DNA of 64,000 nt from Siniperca chuatsi (GCF_020085105.1 NC_058064.1:15603501-15667500), one strand, 5' to 3'. Shown: positions 40,650-53,897, counted from the first letter of the stretch. Made by a program: numbers and translations. The notes: a model not told the origin generated them from the letters alone.

Positions 40650-41478
40650 AAACAAACAAAAAACGTTTGGAATAAAAGTAAACGTCTAGGTGCAAGGCAT
40701 GCTGACATTTTAAATTTCCATTGGTTGGTGAATTTTAGCATCCCTACACTTGAGATAAAAACAGGTCATTCAAGGTGATTTAAAAAGAACAAAGCTAAAC
40801 TGTTTTAGACAACCAGTAGATTTAATATTCTTGTCTTCTCAGGCTGACGGGGTTTGACTGAAATTCGGCCCGACTCTAAATCTTTCATGTCAGTGTTGTG
40901 AATGCAGATGGGGGTTTTTTTTATCCTCTTGAGATCCAGCTGATATTTGGCCCAGAGCACTTTGGATTCATTATTCACCAACTTACTTTACATCACTGTC
41001 CCCTGCTGTCAAAAACACCCAGAACCTTCAACTTTTAGAGACAAACATAACTCACCGAAAAGGTTCAAAGGAAAGACTGAGAAGCGTGAAAAGTTGCTGT
41101 GGGAACTCAAGATGATGCTTAATAAAGTGGCATGGGTTCCCTAACTGCCTCTCAAACTTTTTCCACATCTGTCTAACGATTATATGGAAAAATGTGAGCA
41201 GGAGAAAAGAGGTAAAGTCCATGAAAAGATGTGAAAAATTTTCTTTTCAGCTGGGAGCATGAGCTTGGCGTAATTAAAATGGGACTTTCTGTAGTTAACG
41301 TTGATTTGAGTTTGCATGGAGTGTGCCCAAAAGACAACATTTACAGGTTTGGGACTTTTCAGTGTGGTGGAAGAACATCAACAGCAGAACATCCACATGT
41401 CATATGAAAAAAGGCAACCATTTTCTTCATATATAATGTTTTTTTTAAGTCCTGTTCTGATCCGTTTTCCTGTTGTAG
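40650..41478. other. Intergenic spacer and tprkb 3' flank
   Basis: No reading frame with family resemblance and no clear repeat. It separates the 3' ends of two convergent genes, so both 3' UTRs may extend into it. Confidence 0.5.
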
Positions 41479-42607
41479 CTACATGACATCCTTGGTGGCC
41501 ATCCTGCATACAACTGCATCCAGCAGAGTGCCACACTTCTCCTCCTGGGGAGTGACTTTATACAGCTGAAACAAAGGCAAAAAAGCAAATTATAAACTCC
41601 CTTTATAATTATAATAACATAATAATAATTACAACAGCTAATGGTCACCCATTCAGATAACGAATAGTATATGCAGTATACTGCATGTCCTAGATTTGAT
41701 TACATTATTGGTCTAGCAAAACACATACAAGTCCACATTATATGGAATGAGTCACATAAAATTAAATCAGACGGAGAACCTTTTTGATTTTTGCATGGTC
41801 TGACAGCGAGGAAACATCTTCCACTGGAACGTGCCGTCCGTTCACCCTGGCTGTGATGTCTGACAGAGGCTGTGGCTCATCTTTGTTGTGAACCAGGACC
41901 ACCAGGACAGAGTCATCGCCATCAGAGATCCCAAACCTCTTAAACGCCTCGGAGATCTGTATTAAGGCAGGCATACAGATATGATTAATTAGTAGGTTTA
42001 TTCATAAGCAAAGGTTGAAAGCAACAAATATTCCTGCACCCATAAAATGATAGAGGTGTAATGCTGTTTTAAACAAAAAGAAACTTTTTGAGATCAAGAA
42101 ATGGACAACGATATAAAGAAAAGGAAGTACTGGTTACTTACATTATTAGTAGGTGACAGGTTGAAGATTATTTCTGAGTATAAACTTCTTGTCTTCATTT
42201 TTCCAATTTTCTGTAAGTGAACAGCCTTGTTGGCAGCTACCAGCACTTGGAAAGGATTCACCAGCTGTAAATGAAAAAGAAAGTCTGATGGTGAATGAAG
42301 TTTTCAGTTTCCTTGATACCTTTTACTTCCCATTTGGTATAAAATACGTGAGCAATTGTAGAAACACGGCCTACGAACCATGTTTTCTGTGTGGAAAGTA
42401 AAACTATTACCTAATGCACATAAAACTTAGAGAAAACGTTGCTTAAGCTGAATGAAAATGTCTCACCATCGTTGGGTTGATCAAGGCACCATTTATTTTA
42501 CCTTCCACTGCACACTGTCTCAACTCTGCGGCATTTCTGACCTCTTTGAAAAGCATTTGAGTGACTCTGTGGTCAGAGAAAAGCTCTAGTGCCTGTGTTA
42601 AATGCAT
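41479..42607 (-). CDS. tprkb: EKC/KEOPS complex subunit TPRKB (Cgi121 homologue)
   Basis: TPRKB/Cgi121 is the small KEOPS subunit that binds the kinase-like TP53RK (Bud32) and helps position tRNA for N6-threonylcarbamoylation of A37. Four coding exons (42607-42467, 42264-42142, 41956-41780, 41565-41479; minus strand) are all in phase 0. They give 175 residues, the same length as human TPRKB. Recognisable stretches are LFSDHRV near the N-terminus, [45 protein letters not shown] and the conserved C-terminus [17 protein letters not shown]. The donor after exon 3 (AAAAAG|GTTCTC) is poor, but the protein match on both sides supports it. The gene is divergent from alg10, with 495 bp between their start codons. 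Confidence 0.95.
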
Positions 42608-43102
42608 GCTGGACAAATGTTTAAAGAACTATGAAGAAATTACGAGATAACCGCGCTTCACGTGAACGTCTTTATATACACTCTATGGTCTGTACACGAG
42701 GGGAACCATAACACGGTGTCACTGCTTGGGAGGAAAGTTCCTCTTTAGGAAAACAGCTCCACAAAAGCAGGAAAACGATATCTTAAATAATTACTATTTA
42801 AAATCTATCATATGTATAATTATGGTGGTTACTATTATATAGAAGTGTGATGCTTAACTATTTAGCACAACCCAGGAACTAATAGTTATACAAGAGTTTC
42901 CGTACCGAGCGTGTTTCCGAAGCGGACCGCCAGCTGTCAAAAATCCGTTTATCAAAACTGGACAGAGTTCAACCAGTTTCCCTCGGAATTGAGATTGTAC
43001 AGTGGTTTTAATTCGCGAATCTAGTCGTTATGTGGTTTACGCAACATTATTACAGCTAACTTTGCACTGCTTTCACTTTTACATCGGATTTCGTCATCAA
43101 AC
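42608..43102. promoter_or_regulatory. Shared (bidirectional) tprkb-alg10 promoter region
   Basis: The two divergent start codons are 495 bp apart, so both promoters must lie here or in UTR exons within it. The segment at 42900-42935 is the most GC-rich part and has GTTTCCGAAGCGGACCGCC, which includes an ETS-like TTTCCG. No TATA box is convincing. Bidirectional use is inferred from geometry. Confidence 0.6.
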
Positions 43103-45410
43103 ATGGAGAAATTTGAAGGCTACATCTTCACTGCGCTCTGCAGCACCAACTTTTTGATATCCTGCCTGCTGTTCTCCAGAGTCACTCGGGAGCAAAGGGA
43201 GCCGTACATGGACGAGATTTTTCATGTCCCACAAGCTCAGAAATACTGCCATGGAAAATTCAACGAGGTAAAGTGGCTCTCTGAAAGTCACGGTAGCCAT
43301 GAAAGCGAGTCTCTCGTTGTTGTTTAGCGGATTAAGGTTAGCTAGCAGCGGAGCTGCTGTCATTAAAAATGATGTGGCAGCTTGTAGAGCTTTTAATCTC
43401 TATGTCGGACATATAGAATATCATTAATGGCGGTTTATGTATTGTTACCGTTTATATGCAGGCAGCTTTATCAAGCACAATTCAGACAAGTGAGATTAGT
43501 GGAAATTAAAGGATCATCATATCGTTTTTTTCCCCTAGTTTTCAAATTTTAAATCAATTTACCACAAACCACGTAAACCTTTTATTACTGACCACGTAAT
43601 GTCAAAGCGACCCGTAGTTTTTGTTTTATTTTGCCGTCTTTATTTAGCTAGATAAAGGGTACCTTCTCTCTTTTATAAGACAAAAAGAAAACACACTAAA
43701 TAAATGTACAACCTTTACATATAGCACAGTAAATGTTCAAAATATAACAAAAAGCAAAATATACTTTGGAAATGTGTAAGATGTAAACTATATGTAATTT
43801 GCAGTAAATGGACTAAAACATTCAGGAGTGTGTTCCTTTAAAAACCGCCAACAAAATGTTAAGTGTCAGTGTTTCATTACAAAATTTAAAGGGCCCTCCA
43901 GAGTTTTAGTATTTGACTTTCATTAAGTTGGCCGGCTTACGAGATACATTCTACAAAAGAACGGTCAAAATTGAAGCAGCAGAGGCCGAGATATTCTTCG
44001 AACTTATCTTCATGTAAAATTGGTGGCGTGCCCCTTTTTAACATGGTTTTCATCCTCGTGCAGTGGGACCCAATGATCACCACTCTCCCAGGCCTTTACC
44101 TTGTCTCTGTGGGAGTCATCAAGCCCGTGGTGTGGCTCGCTGACCTGACAGGCGCCGTGGTGTGTTCCACGGCCATGTTGCGCTTCATCAACCTGCTGTT
44201 CAACTGCGGAAACCTTTACCTGCTCTATCTGCTCGTCTGCAAACTGCACCTCAGGGAGAAGGTATTTCCAGATGATGATGATGATCATGCGTGAGTGATC
44301 TTCTTTGTCATCGTCTTGTTTTCTGATGTCGTGTTTCCTCTCTTCCAGACGCGAACCACCTCACGCCGAGTCCTCTCAGCGCTGTCTCTGTCCACCTTCC
44401 CTGTGCTCTACTTCTTCAACTTCCTCTACTACACGGACGCCGGATCTACTTTCTTCACCCTCTTCACCTACCTCATGACGCTCTACGGCTGCCACAAGGC
44501 CTCCGCATTCCTCGGCGTCTGCTCCGTACTCTTCCGCCAGACTAACATCATCTGGGTGGCCTTCTGCGCAGGCACGTTGGTGGCCGCCAAAATGGACGAG
44601 GCCTGGAGGGTGGAGCATACGAAAAAGAGGGATGACAAGTCTCCTCCTTCCCAGGTCCCTCTGTCATTCAGTGGAGCTAAGAAAGTGATTCATTTCACGC
44701 TGGAGTTCCTCACCTCGCCCAGTCATGTGAAGGCGGTGGTGCTGGTGGCCTGGCCTTACGCAGTGGTCGGCGTGGGCTTCCTGGTGTTCGTGGTGCTGAA
44801 TGATGGAATAGTGGTGGGTGACAGAACGAGCCACGAGGCCTGCCTCAACTTCCCCCAACTCTTCTATTTCTTCTCCTTCGCCCTCTTCTTCTCCCTCCCC
44901 GTCTCACTTTGTTACTACCGCGTCCTTCGCTTCGTCCAGGCTCTAAAAAAACAGCCTTTGTTCTTCCTCTTCGTCACGGGCGTCTCTTTGCTCCTGGTTT
45001 GGAAGTTCACCTTCGTCCACAGGTACCTCCTGGCAGATAACCGCCATTTCCCCTTCTACGTGTGGAAAAGGCTTTTCCAGAAGCACGAGCTGGTGCGCTT
45101 CCTCCTCGTCCCCGCGTACGTGTTTGCAGGGTGGAATTTTCTGGACTCCTTCAAGTCGCGCTCACTGTTCTGGAGTCTGGCGTTCCTGGCATGCCTCCTG
45201 GCTGCCACAGTACCGCAGAAGCTGCTGGAGTTCAGGTACTTCATCGTACCCTACCTGATGTACCGCCTGCACATGCCTCTCCCCTCTCTTCCCAGACTCA
45301 TTGTGGAGTTTCTTCTGTACACGGTGGTCAATGCTGCCACACTTTACATCTTCATCAGTAAGACCTTCCACTGGCCGGACAGCACAGCCACGCAGAGGTT
45401 CATGTGGTGA
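43103..45410 (+). CDS. alg10: Dol-P-Glc:Glc2Man9GlcNAc2-PP-Dol alpha-1,2-glucosyltransferase
   Basis: ALG10 (DIE2/ALG10 family) is a multi-pass ER enzyme. It transfers the third, terminal glucose from dolichyl-phosphate-glucose to the lipid-linked oligosaccharide, the signal for efficient oligosaccharyltransferase use. Three coding exons (43103-43267, 44064-44261, 44349-45410) join in phase 0 to 474 residues, essentially the human length. Diagnostic stretches are EPYMDEIFHVPQAQKYC in the first luminal loop, WDPMITTLPGLY, YTDAGSTFFTLF, FRQTNIIWVAF and the C-terminal TQRFMW. Many hydrophobic segments fit a polytopic GT-C-type enzyme. The mammalian paralogue ALG10B is also called KCR1, a regulator of KCNH2 channels; only one copy is seen here. 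The third exon holds 353 of the 474 codons. Confidence 0.96.
43865..43995 (+). repeat. Possible interspersed-repeat relic in alg10 intron 1
   Basis: The stretch from TTTAAAGGGCCCTCCAGAGT through 'AAGTTGGCCGGCTTACGAGA' to 'GAAGCAGCAGAGGCCGAGAT' reads like a fish repeat I have seen in many introns. The family and ends are not established here. Confidence 0.4.
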
Positions 45411-46575
45411 ATAAAAGAGAGAAGGGAAGCATCTGATATCAGGAGTTCCTGGACTCCCAACAGGATGTTGGTATCAAAAGATTTTCCCACAGTACATGTG
45501 ACATTTCAGAAATCAAAGAAAAGCCTCTGTTACATCTCACTAACAGACAAAAATGGCTCATATTGTCACCTTTTTTGTGCAGTGTAACCAAATGCTGTTT
45601 GGGATAGTGTTTAGGGATTGCCATAGTTTACGCTGAGAATCAATATTGCTAGTTTTAACGTGACAGGTGGCAGTGAACATCAAAAGCCTTTTAAATCTTA
45701 ATGTTTGATGTTGAAGGTTTTTAAGGTCGAGTTATTCTGTACTTTGCTTTCATTGACAAAGGCTACCAGTCCTGCAGCAGGGCTGTAAATTTACTGGGAA
45801 TCAGTTCACAATTACATGAAAATGACCAAGAGTATTCAAAGAGAATTTCATTTTGTAAAAATTATTAGTTTTTGGCTTAGACAGTTCAGTGGTGGTATCA
45901 GTGTTGTAAAATCATCTGTACTGGTCATGTAAGTTTGACATTTTCTGCAGGTTTCTGGGAATTGACAAGGCTTTTCTTATGGCAAACTGTTTTGTACTTT
46001 AAATGTAAATACTGTATGCACTTCTATGAATCGATCTTTGGTGAAATAACTGTTGAGCTGTAAATATGATTGAAGAGACCAAAAATGACAGCCATATTGT
46101 AAACTTCAGAATTTTTATTGTATGGGATGTTTTTGTAATGACTGAGATTTTCGCTTTTTGATGGACACATTTTGACCCACGGACAACTTTATAATTACGG
46201 GACTAAATTGAAGATACATATGCTTTCCATTTTTACCTTGATTTTTTACTTTGACCAAGCCATAAAGATTTACTGGAGGTGATTCAGAAATGTGTCGTTC
46301 ATTATTAATTTAGATGTTTTTGTATTTTTGTTTGTCATTGAGTTTATTTTTTTGCACTTCTGCACATCTTGCCTTCTGTATGTTTCCCCTTTCTGTTGGC
46401 GATTTTCATTGTGCCTGATTTGTGTGCTTGTGTTTTTATTTTTTTAATTTCACATTTATTTTTCTATGTAGGTACATAGATGTTCCATAATTAATGTCCA
46501 TCCAGCTGTATGCTGCTCCTCTGTTGATACAATCTTGTGTATACCTTTGAATAAAACAACATGCTTTCAGTCAAG
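45411..46575 (+). other. alg10: alg10 3' untranslated region
   Basis: A/T-rich sequence after the alg10 stop that contains no other gene. AATAAA at 46550-46555 is a good distal polyadenylation signal. A proximal AATAAA overlaps the end of the coding region at 45410-45415 and is probably too close to be used alone. Confidence 0.6.
46550..46555 (+). terminator. alg10: Candidate alg10 distal polyadenylation signal
   Basis: AATAAA in the context TTTGAATAAAACAAC, followed within 30 bases by a T-rich stretch. Confidence 0.6.
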
Positions 46576-46680
46576 TTTATTTATGGAGCACTTTTGGCAA
46601 CTATATGGACCACAAAAATCTTTACAGAAGACAAAGAGCAACAAAAAGAAGCAAAATAAAATGATTGTTTTTTTTTTTTA
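46568..46680 (+). repeat. Relic of a teleost 'TTTATTTATAGAGCAC' repeat
   Basis: TCAAGTTTATTTATGGAGCA followed by CTTTT, ending in ATAAAATG and T9, resembles the common fish repeat whose consensus starts near 'AGTTTATTTATATAGCAC'. Confidence 0.5.
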
Positions 46681-49600
46681 AGTGTATCACAAACTTGAGC
46701 AGATCATGAGATTTGCATTGACAGACATCAACTGATCATATTGGTCTCATATGTTGGTCTCATATCCAGTGAGTTTGGAAAAATGTGTTCACATCACAAC
46801 AGAGTGTTTATTTAAAGGGGTGTTGTACTAGTTTGATTTACTCTGCAGGCAGTGGTGGAAAAAGATATACCATACCGCTCTGTAAAACTACTCTGTTACA
46901 AGTTAGTTTGACTCAATATGTTAATAAGATAATATAGATAATGAAATTTTTGGTTATTAACTATTGTATACAGCGGGGTCTAACCTGTACATCTTGAGTC
47001 TAACTCAACAGATCATCCAGAATCCGTCACTAGGAGGAGCTATAAGACAAAGCTAGATGGTTCTATGAACAGAGCAAGTTCTTTAACATAAGTAAATCAA
47101 TCAAAGTGGTTATAAATTTAACACTTTACCCTTAAACTATGCTTCCACAGCTGAGTAACACAGAAAAACGTCATGCCTGTGTAAAACCAAACATAAAAAC
47201 TTAATGGTTAGTGTGGAGCCAGCCTTGAAGACACTTTTGTTTTCATGCTGTTCAAATTATCAGCCACTTTCAACTCTAACAAATGCCGGTGCTTTCAAAT
47301 GAAATTAAATTACATCTAGACAAGGACAGACAAAGAAGAAACTCGGGCAGCTAAATTTGATTAGCAGGATCTGACATAATACAGTAGGTAATGATGATAA
47401 TAAAACCTATCGATTGCTGTGTTGCTCATAGTAATTTAGAGTAGTCTTCTTTACTTTGTAAGTGAAAGCTCAATCGGGAGAAAAAAAGAAAACAAGTGGC
47501 ACAATGATTGCTCTCCATCTAACCCGTATCACTACTAAATTCTAATTACATCAAGCAGTGTGGGGCCAGCTCACAGGAGAGACTTTAATAAAATCATACT
47601 GGGATGATTACAAATGTTGATTACACTATTCAGACACTCTGAGCTGGTGTGAAGGAGATACAGTATGTGCTGTTGGCTTTGCATGAGAGTGATCCGGGTG
47701 CGAATTGTTGGGATGTACAGTATGTCATTTTTTTTGTATTCTGGCTTTTACTAAACATCCCTGACTCTCTCTTTCCCTTTTTACTGTCTCATTGATTTTT
47801 ACTTTGGGGATGATGAAAGTACAGATGAGTCTTTTCTCATCACTGTCTTCTGGCATTTTGAAAATTACAGCCCAAGAGGTAGGTACTACCATCATTCATA
47901 GATTTGTTTTATTATATGATGCAATTGTACTTTGTCCTGGTATATGGCAGAATATCTTATTAATCAATGATTGCATTTTGAGGAAAACTGATGGGTACCC
48001 CCATTGATACCAAAGTTACAAAATTACACTGATTGGCCCTGAGGATAAGGAAGTTCTTAAATGACAAAACTTTTGAGGAATCAGAAAACATATTTGAGGA
48101 GTAAACAATCTCATAAGTGCTTAAGTCAAAAACACAATTAGCTTTTGCAGTCAAAAAGTAAGTCATTTTTTAAATGTATTTTTAATAGTTTTTCCCATCA
48201 ATTATGGGAAGAAAAAATAAAATATGTTCTTTTTTCTGTCAGTAGCTGAAGTGGTGTGTCGTTTCTGTGTTTTATTGACAGCAGCTGGCAGGCTAATGCT
48301 GCATTCATGTCATATTCAAGTAATCACAAGTTTCTGACTTGTAAATAGCGTTCACATCAACATCCAAGTCGTAATCACGACTGGGAGAATCTAACTTTTC
48401 TGAGAGCTCACACAACTCACGTCAGTTGAATGTAATTCAACCTAAATTTAATTAATGTAGTGTTATGTTGTTAATGGGCAGTATTTAGGTTCTAACATGA
48501 CCATCTCTGTAATCATACAACCATCTTGAGTTATCCGATGACGTGAACACTTGCACGTTGATAACATGGGACTCTTTCCCACCTCTGCCATCCGTCCCAT
48601 ATAACGTGATTGCAGCATAACCCCATCAGGGAAACATAGGGACAAAGTAAACAAATATGTGCTGTAGATATGTGCTGTAGCTTACAAGCCATGCTATTTG
48701 TTAGCTATACTTAACAGGAGGGACCATACCAGCTTCTAAACAGACCAAAGTGACATTTGCAGGCAGGTTTTTATGTTGTTCAGTGTGCTGCAGCTGACCA
48801 GCTAATTACCTAGCTAGCGTGCAAAATGACATTAGTAGTGCATTTTTCCCTGGTGGATGTTTGGTAGGTTGTGCAGGACAAGATATGTGTCTTTGTATGT
48901 TAGATAAGAAGGAGACATTAGCAGTAAAGCTAAAGGGGTGGATAAAGTCCAAAAACGGTCCACGTCTGCACACGCTCTTCTGTTTAAACTACATTGTGGG
49001 TCTGCTTACATGGATATGTTCAAACATGTTTGTATGGGTCGCATGTACAGTCTGTGTGGTCATAAATTTTGGGCTGCATCTGGACGGTCCAAACAGACCC
49101 TCAGGACATGAGCAGATGTCCAATTATATGTCACACGAACCCTTGTGGCAACACTAGCAAAGAAACTATATGCTTACAATGTTATCGGTTGTATGAAAAC
49201 AGAACTAATGGCATTCCAGCTGATTAATGTAAAAACAGCTAGCAATATCAAATATGAAATATAAATTCCTCCCCTTTTGGTTTCTGATTTTTTTTTCTCA
49301 AAGTAGAGTAAAAGACAGAGCAGAGCAAAAAAACATGCAATTTAATTTAATTTGAACATTATGAGTACAAAGGGACAGATTTGTAAATGCAAATCAGGAT
49401 TGTGTGCTCAAAATGGGCTTGGCACTTTCTGATTTGCAGATTTTAACTTGGATTTGTTGTGTGCTTACTTAATAGTTTTGTTAGTAATAAACATCCATAT
49501 AAAAGGTGCTGCACTGATTACAGGTCAGATGGAAGGTACATTTGCTACTGATTTGCACAGAATAGAACGAAATTATTAGTTAGGGATGGCATGTTTTCTG

Positions 49601-50520
49601 TTTCTTTGTCCTTTCTCTCCTTTACACTGTCTCTTTGTGTGTATGTGCACATATACACACATGCAAACAGTACTGCATAACACCAAAGCACCTTTCTGTT
49701 TTCTCCCAGACTTTAACTTGTGCAAGGATCAGAGGTCTCTGAGCAATTAATTTGAAGCTGAGTTTCAAGAAAGAGCCATTTGTTTTCTGGAGCCAAAGGA
49801 GGACAACGGACAACACAGAAAGACAATGAGATAGATTTGTTTTTAAAAATGTATTCAGAGTTTGTTACTTAATCATTCACTGAGGTTACATAAAAGTTGC
49901 ATGAGCAGAAAATAATTAGGATGAGATGAGAGGGAGGAGGAGGGAGAGAAAAACATAAATTTAGTATACGACAGCACAGTAAGAATCTCATTACAAAATA
50001 GGTGCCTATAATTACTGCAGTTGCAGTTCATGTTTAAATAAAAAAAAAACAGACTTAAGCTTCACAATCATGTAAGAGAATAAACAATTTTCTAGTCTTT
50101 TGACTTCTCTACGTCACTGTGGAAGGTGTTTATGAGTCCATGTTCATGTAAATGCATGCCTACGTTTACTCTACAAATGGCAGGTGTTGTCCACCAAAAG
50201 ATGATAACAAGTTAACTGTGAATATAGACAACTTGATACTGAAAGACCCCAATTTGTTTACTCTGCAACATCTATCACAAGGCTGGTGTTATTCTATATT
50301 TTTCTTACTGTTAACAAATCCCATGGAAACAGCAAAACCAATAATGTGTCTCTCAGTAATTTCCTACTTCCTGTCTGTGGCAACTCAATTGTTTCCACTG
50401 AAAATGAAATCATTACAACTGGCTCAGTAATTTGCTAACACAGCTGGTGTCATAGTTTGCCACATCTCTCCTCCTCTATCCTTGTGTACTCTAGTGTTGC
50501 TCTCCCCTCCCTGTGTTCCT
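46681..50520. other. Intergenic, nothing recognised
   Basis: A/T-rich sequence with no reading frame of recognisable family and no long microsatellite. The 112-codon frame at 48819 has no features I can place and is probably chance. Confidence 0.5.
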
Positions 50521-50524
50521 TGTC

Positions 50525-51110
50525 AGTCCTCTGTTCGTCTCTTGGTGTGTGTATGTGTCTGTGTGTACTGGCCTGGGAGGGGTGCTCTGGTTTTCCCTCC
50601 TGATGCTGATCACCGGCACACCTGACGTTCATCATCCAATCAAACCCCCACAGTATATCTACCAGGGTCTACAATGCAGCCAGTGCCAGATCGTCTCAGT
50701 ACACCACTGTGGTACTGTCGCTACAGCCTAAACTCTCGATTCAAGTTAAGTTTTCTTGTTGCTCGTCTTTGCTGCAGATTAACTTTCCTGCCGGTCATCA
50801 CAGCCTTCGTGGTTCCTCTGATCTCTGCAGGATCCTGTCCAGCTGCCTTGCCTTCTCTGCCCACCATGCTGACCGAGCCAACTCCACAACACTCTCTAAC
50901 CGCCTCTGTCCTCAGAGCCTTGCCGATTCTCTACAGGCCCCGTTGGAAGGTTTCCTCACTGGCTTCCGTGGATTACACCTGCCTCGTCCGCTCTGGAGGA
51001 GCATTCAGCCCACCAGTGATCTTGTCACATTTACAATAAAGACTGTTGAACTAACTATCTAGTCCTCTCCTTCACTGTGTTCTGCTTTTGGGTCTTTTAG
51101 ATCGTGTAAT
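50525..51110 (+). mobile_element. Probable gypsy-type solo LTR
   Basis: The order of elements matches LTRs of fish Ty3/gypsy retrotransposons. These are a 'CACCGGCACACCTGACGTTC' block near 50610, a TATA-like CAGTATATCTACC near 50651, and pyrimidine-rich R/U5-like sequence. AATAAA at 51037-51042 is followed by GACTGTTGAACTAACT and CTTCACTGTGTTCTGCTTTT with GGGTC. No gag-pol coding sequence or second LTR is next to it, so it is probably a solo LTR. Ends and target-site duplication are not resolved. Confidence 0.5.
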
Positions 51111-53827
51111 TTAACAGCTGGGTGCTGTAGTTTTTAGCAAACATTACTCAAACAAGAGTAAATAGTGCATTTGGTGGGGACTATATTCAACTGCGGATTA
51201 ATACACATTTGACCCTCTAGCAAGTATTCATGGCAGCAGGATGGGATTGACTCAAAATACATTACAGTACCTGTGTTCATTGTAATTAAGAAATGTCACC
51301 CAGTGCAACAGTATAGGGTTTCAAATAGTTTTTGGACAACAATGGGGCTTTATGGCACAGAGGAATAAGATATATCATGCTTTGGCTACACAGGCAACAG
51401 TTGTTTTTGTCTTTTCGTGGGATTTGAAGACAATAAGAAAAACACTGAATATCACCATACTCACCATAAAGCAGTTCATTTTCACAGTGTTTTGTCATGA
51501 CTGATCTCCCACTTATGTGATTCATTAAAGTACTTGGCTGCAAGAGAAGATCCCACAGGTGTAAAAAAAAAAAATAGTGATAACTTATGCAACTGAATGT
51601 GCACAAAGCTCACTGGAGCACATTTTGTGACCATGTAAGTCAGAAGTTATCAGGTAAAAGGGTGAGCAGATTTTAGCGTTGATTTGTGATTACAGAGGTA
51701 ATCGATTCTGTTCACATCTGATTTGAGTTAAGCTGGTTACTTTCTTCATTTTGGTAAAAAAAAACATTATATCATCTAATACATATATCTGCCTATATTT
51801 CTCCAGCAAAGCACCAGAATAAACCAGCTCCTTCATGGACATCATTATTATCACATAACACTATTTCACCCGTTCTTCTGATCGACGTAGCTCTAAAGTT
51901 TGACCCGGCTGAACTTCAGCAGAAACAAAATAGGAAATCTTTGCTCCTTCATATTGGTAGCACTGAAATAAACAGTGGTAGCAACTTGATGATTCACTGT
52001 GTTAAAAGCGTTTCTGTGTTCTTTCCACAAAATCGACTGACACCAAGTGTATCCAGGTGAGAAACCTCTTCTGTTAAAATGTAAATGATATGTATGTTGG
52101 ATGATGGAGACTTTCAAGAAATATGTGACGTGATTGCACAAAAGGGGTGTGTACTGCACTTCTGTAGAACAAATCTGAGTATTACGGAACCATCTCCTTC
52201 AGTTTCTTTTAGTTTTGTTAGAGTTGCTGGCTGGAGAAGCAATATGCCGCCTCTAACTGTCAGTGACATTATTTCAAAGCAAGGCACATGCCATTCCTGA
52301 TAATAATTATCACCGTTACAGTGGGCTGTTACAACAGAGACCTTTTCATTTTCCACTCTGCCTCCTCTGCTGGGAGCACTGTGGTGCTGCGAGTTAGAGC
52401 TCGGAACAAATGTCTCTCTTTTATAAGAAGTCGTGATCAACCCAAGACTTCTTTACAGAGTTATTTCTCTGGTGAGCGTCATTTAAGAAAAGAAAGTTCT
52501 TTAAATTCAGTGTCATTGAAAGTGATACAAACAAACTAAATATTGTGCAATGTAGAGAAATTTGCTCATAACAAACAAATTAATTTGCAAATAAAGTAAG
52601 CAAAAATAACTTGACAAAATTTCTTGATATCAGCATAAAAAATGGAGCAACATTAGCATCATTCATTCTTTCTGGCCACCTGGCAAATGTACGTCCAGTA
52701 TTCACTCTCCTTTTAGGTCTATTTTGGTCTCCATCAGCTGCTGGCTACAGAGCCAGGGAAATATTTGCTTCGCTATGTTTCACCAGCTAATTGCTAACTT
52801 TGTACGTCAGTCGTTCAGTGTTGGGCAGTTAGCTTATAGTGGGTTTATCAGAGCTTTTACACTACACTGAAAATAGCTACCTGCTGCGTCGGAAACGTAG
52901 GTCTGGAAACGGCACTGATGAGAACTGTGAGACTGAACCAACAGTAAAGATGTGGGCCATAAAATCAAAACAATGAGCTGAAAGATGCTAAAATGCTCCG
53001 TAGAACCGAGGGGAACTGCAGAGTCAGGTGATAATTCTCTGTAGAATCAAGTGTATTTTTTCTCAGTAAGAGTGCAGGGACCTGCCTAAAGTCCAACAAA
53101 AAAAACAATCTTGCCTAGTTTTATGTTTCGTCTGATTCTTGAAATAAGCAAAGATGTCTGAGATAGTGTGTGTGTGTGAAATCATGTAATCCACTTTTCA
53201 GATGTGTTTCTTGTCATCTACAGCTGGAAAAGAGATTAAATGTCGAATCACGAAAGAAAAATCTGGACCAGTTTAACAGTCTCATGAAAAGTGTTCTTGA
53301 CAATAATATTCTGAAACAAGAAAAATTAAGATTTAACCATCCTTAAGACTTTTGTGAATTGCCTTTTTTTACAGTGCATACTGGTGTTCGTGACCTCAGT
53401 GGTGGTGACTAACTGAAATCTCTCAGTAAGTACTTGTTACTATTTTCCTCATACCAATTATAACTTTTAATAGACTGAAGTTCCCTCTAATTTACTAATT
53501 GTTATTTACTTCTCTGCTCCACTCTGTGAGTGCACATACATATACCCAGCAAAGAAGGAGTGTGTGTGAGTGTGTGGAGTCAGCAGAGCAGCAGTGAGGT
53601 TATTGCTGTCAGATGATTCTCCAACTCCTCCGACACTCTCGACCCTGTCGCTGTACATCAGCCAGCTTCCTACACACACACATGTCCACATGTCAACACA
53701 CACACGTATTCATATTCGCATTCATATTTACGGGGACAAACTCACACTTTCAGACACCGTCATGTGTGGCTGGAGAGACCAGAAACACAGTCCAATAGAA
53801 ATTCACCAGATTCCCCAATGACCTATT

Positions 53828-53830
<3 letters not shown>
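51111..53830. other. Intergenic, nothing recognised
   Basis: No gene, long tandem repeat or clear transposon end recognised. Confidence 0.45.
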
Positions 53831-53831
<1 letters not shown>

Positions 53832-53895
<64 letters not shown>

Positions 53896-53897
53896 GC
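53832..53897. repeat. Compound (TC)n-(AC)n microsatellite
   Basis: About 25 TC units run to 53881 and continue straight into an AC tract. It is likely to be length-polymorphic. Confidence 0.95.

Noticed and set aside
48819-49157. A 112-codon plus-strand frame with hydrophobic stretches
   Set aside because: No recognisable family, no neighbouring exons, and A/T-rich intergenic surroundings.
50674-51062. Overlapping ~120-codon plus-strand frames
   Set aside because: They lie inside the probable LTR, which is not coding; composition is typical of pyrimidine-rich LTR sequence.
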